This document shows positions 55,690 to 64,000 of a DNA stretch of 64,000 nt, in pieces. The notes beneath the pieces were generated by a model that ran no database searches, was not told the origin of the DNA, and worked only from the letters and a program-made list of their open reading frames with translations. Within the stretch, counting starts at the first letter, position 1; every line of letters begins with the position of its first letter. Origin of the DNA: Cycas panzhihuaensis (lineage: Eukaryota > Cycadophyta); assembly GCA_023213395.1 (NCBI GenBank), contig CM041465.1, forward strand, positions 165,113,741-165,177,740, given 5' to 3'. Position numbers and translations under genes: made by a program.

Positions 55690-56000
55690 GTCTTCCCAAG
55701 GGGTTAGTCTATCTTTATCCTTGCCAATAGATCCCCTCTCAAGGATAACCTCTCTCAATATGCAAGAGCGTTGATGAAGAAATCTTCAATAAAAGCTTGA
55801 TGAACACATCCTCAAGTTGATCTCCACTTGGACAAACTTTAACCTACATCTTCCCTAATCTAATCTGCTCCTAGATGTAATGGTGGTATGCCATGTATGT
55901 ACTTGATTCTTCATAATTAGCTCGAATAGTCCCTACAGCCATACAACTCTTTTGCATTAATACTTAGTCCATAAAACTTAGCCATTTTCCTTTGACTAAA
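55690..56000 (-). pseudogene. copia RNase H end (element M)
   Basis: The minus-strand translation near 55780-55910 gives HHYI, then EQIRLGKM, VCPSGDQLEDVFIKLLL, recognisable as the C-terminal block of copia RNase H (HHFIRE, then EQLADIFTKAL) with stops. The end after it matches G's RNase H end at nucleotide level (GGTTATCCTTGAG, GGATCTATTG/GGATGTATCA). Confidence 0.75.
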
Positions 56001-56019
56001 CCAAGACGTTAAGTCACTT

Positions 56020-56640
56020 AAGCCATGTGAATCTCCTCTTCAGGTCTCCATTAAGGAATGCTGACCTGATATGACTCCCAATTATATGTAGCTGCTAAAG
56101 TAAAGATCAAATGAACCAGAAGGAGGGGCAATGAGTTGAGTTGGCGAAACTGAGGCTTAGTTAGGCGCTTATGAAGCAAGGTTGCTCGGGTTCGAGGCAC
56201 CTGCATTGCATTTGCACTTATACGAACCTCAGAGGTTGCTGAGCAACTCTGAGTCACCTCCTTTTATCCCCAAAGGGACGGCGTATCGGTAAGTAGTTCC
56301 CACGTGGCTACAGAACCCCGAGTTCGAGTCTTGGAGCCTTGACCGATGCGGTGGACTAGGGATCGTCTGAGTGTGTTGGCTAGCGGCTGCTATAGCGGTG
56401 CACAAACGTTAAAGGTTTAACCCCTAGGAGCTCAAGGGGAGGATTAGTAGGATGCGTGTGTTTCCGAGTGGGTGTGTTCTGATACCTCCTCCTGTTCAAT
56501 AAAAAAAAAAAAAAAAAGGATCAAATGAACTAATAACATATAGAGACTAGTGTAAATGTCTCCTCATACCTAATTTCTTCTTTCTACTTGAAATCATGGA
56601 CATCAAGTCTTGCCAACTTGTAAACTGACTAGGTTCTTAA
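56020..56640 (-). pseudogene. copia reverse transcriptase piece (element M), holding a SINE
   Basis: Reading across the SINE gives YEETFTLVSI, then FTLAATYNWESYQVSIP and, after a stop, EEEIHM. This is the RT segment around ETFxPV, LAAxxxWxxxQ and AFLNGDLxEEIYM. The active-site block and the rest of RT up to the RNase H end are missing, so a deletion joins the two. Confidence 0.75.
56105..56530 (+). mobile_element. tRNA-derived SINE with 12-bp target duplication
   Basis: The body 56117-56518 (about 400 bp) ends in a run of A. It is bounded by exact copies of GATCAAATGAAC (56105-56116 and 56519-56530). Near its 5' end is an A-box-like AGGCTTAGTTAGG (about 56153-56165) and, 36 bp on, a perfect B box GGTTCGAGGC (56189-56198), which is tRNA-like spacing. 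A second perfect B-box motif AGTTCGAGTC lies at 56321-56330, so the SINE may be built from two tRNA-like units. It has no coding capacity and would use a LINE's enzymes. Confidence 0.88.
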
Positions 56641-56699
56641 GGGAGGTAAGGCACCCAAATCCCACATACATCACTCCTCCATCAATGTAGCTCTCTACT

Positions 56700-57827
56700 T
56701 ACTCTTCACTAGTTGGAACATTGGTATCTATTGTGAGCTTTGATTAACATGTTAATCCTCATTCTTCAATCATCTTCTAGGTCTTCAACTATCACACTAG
56801 AGCCCCCAATGGTTTTCCTAGCTCACAATAAAACACAGAGTTGTAAGCCATAACTCTTCAAACAATGGCTCCTCATCATCACTCCCACTAAGTCCTACAT
56901 AATATTAGGCAAACAAACCTCCACACTTGCTGAACCACGACTCAAAAAGGGAAGAGATGAAGGATAAAACTTATATTCAGATGACACTTAGCATGATACG
57001 TCAATAACTCTTCAATTTTGACATCTAGATTAGTCACAATGCCTTCTCCCTATAGATCACATTGTTTGTAAGCTTTGTTTCAAACACCCCATTCACTTCA
57101 AACTCCTATGATCCTACTGCTACAATCTTTGTTTAAGATGTGTGTACTCCAATGCACCTTAAGAATCAAATGGAAGGTTTTTGACTTGTCCAACACACAA
57201 TGGGAGATATGCCACAAACAATTTTTGAAGAGGCCTCATAAACAACTTTCCACAATAACTTCTGCCACAAAGCATAGGAGACAAACTCATACAATGTACC
57301 AAACATCTCCATATCTGCATCATGGTACCTACAACTTAAACTTACAAGGTACACAGGATAACCAACTCTCACTCTATACCATGACAAAGACATAACTGAT
57401 TTTAAGGCTTCTCGTCATAAACCTTTCTATTCACACTTCAATTTCATACAAACACACTATCGGTTCTACATCAGACTTGTTCAGATATGCACACACGTTG
57501 AACCAACATCAAATAGGCCATAAACCCTCATATTAACATCAGTCCAACCACCCAAAGTATAACGGTCCACCAACATTGATAACCACTTATACAAGTAGGC
57601 CAATAACTGACAAATTCTAAACGTCTTTACCATATATATCTGATGTAAAAGAACTCAATATGACTGAATAAAACACACCACTTTCAAATAAACCACACCT
57701 ATATTATAATGTACAATGATCCATAACCATACTAAACAAAGTTTGCTTTGCCCTTGTAGCCTAAGTATCTTAATTACACTCGCTCTTCTCTCACTCTATT
57801 ATCAATCAATGAAACACAACACTAATG
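56700..57827. other. unclassified, probably decayed copia sequence
   Basis: No recognised domain. Possibly the remaining interior of M; open frames here are short and unconvincing. Confidence 0.4.
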
Positions 57828-57897
57828 TTGATAGCTTAACATTATCTGTACATTATCTATATATTAACATTAGTCAATATATAATACCTTTCCAACA
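57828..57897 (-). repeat. LTR-end-like fragment, possible 5' LTR of M
   Basis: Resembles 55589-55658 over about 70 bases and ends TTTCCAACA against TTTCTAACA. The rest of the LTR cannot be aligned by eye. Confidence 0.45.
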
Positions 57898-58137
57898 ATA
57901 ACACGTAACTTCATATATAAGACCCCCTATTCTAACTAAAATAGATATTTTATTATAAGTTAAAGACATGTTTTAAGAACTACACACCGTGATTATATCA
58001 TGGGCTTAATGCAATGATTTCTATATATTTTGTATTATCCACTAGTCAGGTGTATTGTGATTCAGATTATATAGGTTATGAACATTTTACATGATTGACC
58101 TAGTTAATGTGAGGAAAGCTTAAGTTATTAGAAGTCA

Positions 58138-58444
58138 TGTTAAAGGAAACAAGACACCATGAATTGAAGATAATATACACAATACAAATAATACTAACAT
58201 GATTTTGTATGTAAATGAAATCCTTCATTTACCTAATTCTACAATTCTTCAATTCTATATGTATTGCAAAAGTGCATATATTTATAACATGAGAGAGAGA
58301 CCTATAAAAGTAAAATTCTTACCAAAACTAGGACTTTCTAATTTACTCCTAAGTTCTCCTAACAGCATGCCCTAAATACGATCACTCAACTAATACACAA
58401 CTCACTAAAGTAAGAAATAATATAATAGAACATTATTTCTAACA
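58138..58444 (-). repeat. 3' LTR of element N
   Basis: Plus strand TGTTAAAGG...TTTCTAACA, 307 bp. The right border is set by the end of the copia RNase H region. The left border is my best guess (TG at 58138). Confidence 0.55.
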
Positions 58445-58720
58445 CCACTTGATAATATTCATTACAAGTAGTCCCTTAATATTTGAAGCTTGTACTTTCT
58501 TAAACATTTTGTAAAGATGTCTATTTGTTGCTTTTGAATAAGATAACAAAATGACTTAAGCTCCTTTTTTTGCACTTAAGACTCTAATAAAATGGTGATG
58601 AACATCTATATGTTTTATTCTAATGAAAGATTAGATCCTTTGCTAACTTCATCACACTCTAATTATCATAGGACAATGAAGTAGACTAATCCTATTGAAG
58701 ATTTAAATGTGTTAAGATCA
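58138..58720 (-). mobile_element. copia element N, 3' end
   Basis: A 3' LTR (58138-58444) followed on the right by a decayed RNase H end (58450-58700). The RNase H region reads, through stops, like SVMKLAKDLIFH, then CSSPFY, then the QQ-x-DIFTKC-like end. Cut by the LTR of O. Confidence 0.65.
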
Positions 58721-59041
58721 TGTTGGGTGTAATATCCACTTATATCCACGTCATATTCATATACTTCCTCATATTATTTGTATTTTATATTATAGGTCTC
58801 CTTAAGTTGTGTGCCATATATAAATGTGTGATAACATATAACAGTTAGTCATTGAGGATTCTTATATATGTGGTGGGTTATATTATAAACATGTACATCA
58901 TCCTTATATAGTTTGAAGTTTGTTATTCTTCTCAATTCTTTATGTTAATTTATGCATACTTTATCATTATAGTCCTCCAATTTCATTATTTTTTCACTCA
59001 CCCTATTTGTCCATTATCAAAGTTGCATTCAAAATCTAACA
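58721..59041 (+). repeat. 5' LTR of copia-type element O
   Basis: TGTTGGGTGTAATATCC...AAAATCTAACA, 321 bp, followed two bases later by a primer site. There is no partner LTR in the window. Confidence 0.8.
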
Positions 59042-59043
59042 AG

Positions 59044-59056
59044 TGGTATTAGAGCC
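59044..59056 (+). other. primer binding site of element O
   Basis: TGGTATTAGAGCC, one base from the initiator-Met form. Confidence 0.85.
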
Positions 59057-61516
59057 CAAAGTTCAAGCCCTTGGGAGAGTTTGTTAGAGCCTATTTTTCA
59101 AAATTTTTAAATGTTGTTAAGGAACATGTTTAGGGTATATTTCAGTGGCCTAATTTGCCCATTTGAAGAGTCTTTTTAAAAATATTTAAGGGTTGCATAT
59201 TGATGCATTTTATCCATATTTAAGGGTGGTTATTATTAGTGTTTTAAAATTTTTAGTATTGTTTCATTACATTTTCAGTCATGATTAAAAGTTGATTTAA
59301 AGATCTATTCAAAGTTGTTGCAAGGCTATTTTGAAACATGTTTTGAAGTAGTTCAAAGCTGCTAAAAGGAGCTATTTTAAAGTTGCAACTAAGAGGAACT
59401 CTATGGCAAAAGTGGTTGATTTTTGATATGTTCAAAATATTTTTTATGACTATTATTGAGTGCATGTGGATACCCAATTTGGAATATGCAAATTCTAATT
59501 TGGAGGTCATAAAATATGATCTTGAAGTAGTTGTTTGAAGGGAGAAAAGAGAGTAGATCAATTGCTCATGTATGCATGATCACCCTACAAAAGCAACAAC
59601 TCTACGGCTACAAAAGAATGAAAAAAAAAAAAAAATTGTGACTATTTATGCCTCATTCTAGAGGCCTTTATAGGTGTCTTATCACTAGGATTTGCTACAA
59701 GATCTAAAACCATTAAAAAAAAAACCATTGAAATGTTTTTGTTTTAAGGCTTGAAATGCCCTATTTTAGTCTTTAAAACCTATTATTTGAAAAAAAATAT
59801 TATTGTCTGATGTAAGATGTTTTCTCCGTATAGAATAAAGTAAAAATATATTATTGCATAAGAATGCAACATGGTTTATATGTTCTTCAGGTAATGTTTG
59901 TCACCCCTATAGTAGGGTCGAAAGTTTTTGTATAAACTCTAAAAGGATTTGTTATGTATCTACCCCTAAAATTTAAACAAATAAACTTTCCATTTGACTA
60001 TTTTTTATTGCAAATAAAGGAAAAATATATTAAAGAAAAAAAAAAGGTTATGTTTGAGAAGAATCCTTCATAGAATGTAATAGTAAATAATAAATGTTGG
60101 ACATATTAGGAAGATCACCTAAGATAGGACTATTGAGTAGCAGATGGTAACCTAACTTATGAAGGAAGAACGATTAGGATTAGACTATGAAGAAGCATAT
60201 AAAGTTAAGAGATGATGTCTCCACATTAGATTATAGAGCAACGGGGTGAACTAAACCTGATCAAAATCTTTCAAGGTAAGAGATGATGTCTCCACACTAG
60301 ATTACAGAGCAAAAAGACGAACTAAACCTCATTAAAGTCTTTCAAGCTAAGAGATGATATTTCCACACTGAATTAGAGAGTAGTAGGGTGAACTAAACCT
60401 CATCAAAGTCTTTCAAGTTGAAGTGTTTGCAACTTTAGAAGAATGCTACTGTATAGACCACAACCTAAAACAATGATAGAGCTACAAGAAATCTTATGGT
60501 TGTACCCTAAAAAGTAACATCCATGTTGGAAGATAAGATATTCCTAAGGAATAGATCTTGCTTCTCGAGGTGTCATTTTAGATAAATATAGTTGGAGGGA
60601 GCACAAACATAGGGCTATGTAATATAAAAATGGCCATGGCAAGGCCGCACAATGCATAAATGGTAGCATAGACGTGATGTAGGTACAAAAGATGCTGATG
60701 CTATATACCATGGCAAAATCCACACATCAAAGGAGGAGGGCATGGCCTAAGAAAAAAGAATGCAATCTAGTTACCATGTGGACACCATCATTACCTCTAG
60801 CTCAACATGCAGGGGAAGTAAAAATCGACATGTAGAGAATCACTGATATAGAGAAAATGTAAATGTTGCCTGTTGAATCATTGAAGAGAAGATGGCAATC
60901 ACCATTATTGCCATGAACCCTACAACAAAAATGACAATAATAGAAACCCTAAAGGTTAAAATTTTTTTAGCATAGATTTGATTGATATTATTAAAAAAAT
61001 AAAAAGTGTAATTTCAAATTAAATTAGATTAAAAAGTCTTTTGAAATTTGTTGGGTAGATGCCAAATTTGATTTAGGTGAACTTAAAACTTTTTACAAAT
61101 GTAAAAATATATTGAAATAAATTTCATAATTTTTAAAATCTGCCTAGCCCTCTTGGCATTCAACCCTCAATCATATGCAATGGCCACACAACTGCTAGCT
61201 TACTGACAAAAAGGGTTAAACCTTTATTTTTCAGCCCTAAAGGAGTCATTGCCAAATTTTCACCCATAACTTGAGCATACAAACTTTGATTTTAGTCTTG
61301 CCAGCTGTGTTAAGTTCGCAACTAACAGAGTCATCTTTTCAAGCATATTCATGTAGTTAATCTTTTTAAGCATATTCATATATATTTTCCATAATCTTCA
61401 AGCATATTCATATATTTCTAAAGGTTCTAATTCATTTGATATAATTTTTTATTGATGTAGTGTATCCTAAATAAGAGGAGGCAAAATGTAAAGTTTGTCA
61501 TATAGGCTCATGTTAG
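59057..61516. other. interior of element O or unclassified sequence
   Basis: AT-rich. I see no gag, protease or polymerase. Includes the tandem repeat at 60206-60418. The right limit of O is unknown; element F begins at 61517. Confidence 0.45.
60206..60418. repeat. tandem repeat, 71-bp unit, three copies
   Basis: Units start TAAGAGATGATGTCTCC at 60206 and 60277 and TAAGAGATGATATTTCC at 60348. Each ends with CTAAACCT, then ATC/ATT AAAATCT or AAAGTCT and TTTCAAG. The regular 71-bp spacing is clear. Confidence 0.92.
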
Positions 61517-61739
61517 TGTTGGAAAACATAACCTGCAATAAGATAATCACAAACAGAAATAAATACCTCCACAGGATCGAACGGTACCCTTAAGGTACCT
61601 CAAATTGTATTAATAAAACATCCTTACAACATCATTACAATATGATACACAAAATTGTGTATTTATAATGTAAGTCATGATGGAAGAGTAGGACCCACTT
61701 GCATATGGGATAAATCAAATGTGCATTAATATTCCAACA
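61517..61739 (-). repeat. 3' LTR of element F
   Basis: 223 bp with perfect inverted ends TGTTGGAA...TTCCAACA; homologous to 4880-5115. Confidence 0.93.
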
Positions 61740-61750
61740 CTCCCCCTTAA
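61740..61750 (-). other. polypurine tract of element F
   Basis: The plus strand reads CTCCCCCTTAA, i.e. TTAAGGGGGAG on the element strand, adjoining the LTR. Confidence 0.88.
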
Positions 61751-62010
61751 TGCACATTTGGTTTATTTATACTTATAATGCATTGTCCTTGAAAATGTCT
61801 TGAAAATGATGTCTTCAACTTGATCCTCGTCTTCAAACTTGTGGTGATGTCTTTGTTGTAGAATGATGTGTTCATCTCGATTTGCGTCTTCAATTATGTA
61901 CTGATGTCTTTGTAGGATGATGTCCTCAACTTGATTTCTATCTTCAATCCTGTAGTGATGATGTTGATGTAGCAGCTATAGCAAGTGCAAATCATGATTC
62001 TTCATTGTGC

Positions 62011-62916
62011 CTAGTCTAGATTGATTTTGATGTAAATCCTATAAACAACCATATTCAATCGCAACTTGCATATCATCATTATCCTGCAAAACACTTGATT
62101 ACCATGTACAATAGTGATTTCTTCAATCTTTGGAGCGGAATCTTGATCAACTAGCATACTCTTTGAAATTGAATAAATGCTCAAAGTACGAACATCATTC
62201 AAACTTGAATCAATATTTAAAGTAGAAATATCATCAATATAAGACTCATCCTTTATAGGACCATCAGATTCATATCCAATTTCTCTTGAAATCATGGTGT
62301 CATCTATATAAACCTTTATCAACTCATCACTTTCAACATCTTCATTAGTAGTTGTAGTCTCATCAATACATTCAACCATCGTTTCTTTACATTCAGTAGA
62401 AATTTCATTAGTACTCATATCTTCTTTATCTTGACATGTTGTTTCATTAGAGTTGATGATATTTTCTTCATTTGTTGTACTTGTACCATAACCATAACTA
62501 GCCTTAATTACCTTTTTAATCATTCGTTGTGTCTCTTTAGGGGTTTGTTCAAATACTTCCTTTAGAAAATCCCAAGCTTTTTTAGCATTACTTGTATGTA
62601 GAATCATAGGAATGACAAAATGGAATTTGGAAGGAAGATCAACCTCATTGAATGCAGGACGAATCATAATTAATGCCTTTTTATCTTTCTTCTCAAGCAT
62701 TTTCTTTTCTTCTTCATCCTTAAGGATATCATATTCATCAGTAACAATCTTCTACAAACCTCTAGCTATGAATAAACATTTTATTTTAATTGTCCAAAAG
62801 AAGTAGTCTTCACTATTACACTTAGGTACTGGAAGAAACGAATCCTTTAAGTAATATTCATTTGTTTTAGGAGCATATATAACCACATCATTATCCTCCA
62901 TGATTGTAAATACCAT
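62011..62916 (-). pseudogene. gag-like ORF of element F
   Basis: Starts near 62901-62916 (MEDNDVVIYAPKTNEYYL), then DYFFWTIKIKCLFIARGL followed by one in-frame stop where C has Trp. The open part (62011-62700) holds FHFVIPMILHTSNAKKAWDF, then LKEVFEQTPKETQRMIKKV, the UBN2-type Gag pattern. It is followed by about 130 residues rich in Asp, Glu, Thr and Ser without a zinc knuckle. The acidic tail is unusual for an RNA-binding Gag. One stop is the main visible damage, so the copy may be fairly young. Confidence 0.75.
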
Positions 62917-64000
62917 TTTCTAACACCATGTCCCTTTTCCAATCAACAAATTCACCCATCAATCTCAACAAACTTTCTCATGTCTCATGTCTCTTATATT
63001 ACTGACTTCATCATCACATCATTACCTTATGCATCTCACATATGCCAAATAGTCACATAAAATCCAAACACTCACTTCACCAAATCAATGCCTCATAAAT
63101 CTCACAATGATCACACATGCCATATGTCACTACCAAGATACATACTTCACTTGATTGCCCAAAACATAACTCATGCCATTACACCACTCAATAATTTTGA
63201 TTCCCTGCAACTCAAGTATCTTCAACAAAAGAAACTCATCCTTCTTTGCCTATTCAATCAATTAGAACATATCATCAAACATGCTTGATCTCATCCTTAA
63301 ACACACCTAACAATTGCCCAATCTTGTCATGTAACCTCACATGTAACAAGCACCTCATTGCCTCAAATCACTATCTTTCTTGCCCTCAAAATAGCTTTGT
63401 TATGCCCATCAAGTCCCTTCACGTAAATCACATTCTAGGGAGCACTTAATTGTCATATTCCATCCAACTCATTCATGCAAACACATGTATTATCACTTTA
63501 TTACCATACTATGCCCTCGTCACAATAGCTCTCTCATACAAACACATGTAAGAAAGCACTCAAACTATCATTAAATAATCACCACCATGCATCTTAAATC
63601 ATTAATAGAGCACCAAATATATTCACATCAACATGGCTTAATGCCATCTAACATTGCAATAATACTTTCCCAAGCACAACATATGTAAGAGAGCCTCAAA
63701 TAATCACCTCATTACCATTGCCTTATTCATGTCACCATATTAATATAAAACCCTTAAATTTCTAAAAAAATTATTTCTAAAAAAAAAATAGCTCAAAAAT
63801 ACATAAAATATGGATGAAAATGATGGCCTCTGAAATATGATTCCAACAGTTCATACGAAATTAAATTCTGATATATAGATAAAAAGTTATGCTCCTTTTA
63901 AGAATTTGATAATTAGGGTTTCTAGGGGTTATGATAGTACCTTATGATAAACTGATAATAACTTTTTATTCTAAACTATGATGAACCTTAAACTACTTCC
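62917..64000 (-). other. leader of element F
   Basis: No coding sequence recognised. 63.58-64.0 kb matches A's leader at 3.82-4.52 kb. Words such as ACACATGTAAGAAAGCACTCAA are repeated in variant form within it, so the leader is itself internally repetitive. Confidence 0.7.

Larger units (their letters stand above)
55339..57897 (-). mobile_element. copia element M, remnant
   Basis: Minus strand: a 3' LTR (55339-55658), polypurine tract, RNase H end and an RT piece joined to it by deletion. A SINE sits in the RT piece. Right of about 56700 coding similarity fades. A stretch at 57828-57897 resembles the outer end of the 3' LTR, including ACATTATCTGTA and AATACCTTTC, and may be what is left of the 5' LTR. 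No primer site was found beside it. Confidence 0.65.
61517..64000 (-). mobile_element. gag-only LTR element F (family of A)
   Basis: Minus strand: 3' LTR (61517-61739), polypurine tract, about 270 bp, a gag-like ORF (62011-62916), then a leader running off the right edge and homologous to A's leader. No protease, integrase, RT or RNase H lies between gag and the 3' LTR. The element must therefore be non-autonomous. Its 5' LTR is beyond the window. Confidence 0.85.

Noticed and set aside
55339-57897. A complete copia element with two matching LTRs
   Set aside because: Only about 70 bp at the right end resembles the left LTR and no primer site was found there, so only a remnant is claimed.
60206-60418. 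Regular repeats considered as a CRISPR array
   Set aside because: The 71-bp units are contiguous with no spacers, and the genome is a plant's.

Overview
The window is a block of nested, mostly dead retrotransposons from a plant nuclear genome, with one strip of low-copy sequence near 49.3-55.3 kb. Ty1/copia and Ty3/gypsy elements with plant-type primer binding sites (initiator-Met-tRNA type, TGGTATCAGAGC and variants), a chromodomain gypsy element, a plant-type L1 LINE with an RNase H domain, a tRNA-derived SINE and one exon of a plant acyl-CoA dehydrogenase gene all point to a seed plant with a large genome. A conifer or other gymnosperm is my best guess, but that is inference. No complete host gene, rRNA, tRNA, CRISPR array or bacterial-type operon was seen.

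Layout. 1-3793: 5' part of copia element B (minus), with an internal deletion. 3794-5115: 5' LTR and leader of element A (minus), into which B inserted. 5116-5312 and 10688-14810: two pieces of a gypsy element H (plus), split by a full-length chromodomain gypsy element L (5313-10687, minus). 14811-15075 and 33822-37070: two pieces of copia element G (plus), split by copia element E1 (15076-33816, plus, target duplication TCATT). E1 is split by non-autonomous element C (20315-30928, minus, TCCAA), and C is split by gypsy element D (23843-29843, plus, CCTAG). 37071-39844: element I (minus), with the same LTR family as G in opposite orientation. 39845-47758: copia element J (plus), whose 3' LTR holds a 5'-truncated LINE with a 17-bp target duplication. 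47759-49290: 5' end of gypsy element K (minus).

49291-55338 is mainly unclassified, low-copy-looking DNA. It holds the first coding exon of an IBR3-like acyl-CoA dehydrogenase (51005-51139, minus) and an unidentified exon-like stretch (49757-49941, plus). 55339-59041 holds fragments of three copia elements (M, N, O), with a SINE in M. 59057-61516 is unclassified apart from a 71-bp tandem repeat. 61517-64000 is the 3' LTR, gag-like ORF and leader of element F, same family as A.

The most notable points are: (i) LTR elements (F, C and probably A) that have primer site, polypurine tract and a gag-like ORF but no visible protease or polymerase; (ii) a glutathione reductase C-terminal fragment carried inside C; (iii) the IBR3-like exon 1 with no later exon in the 51 kb downstream of it; and (iv) a nest of three insertions with exact target duplications. 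All element letters are local names. Coding parts of the elements carry stops and frameshifts, so they are listed as pseudogenes.
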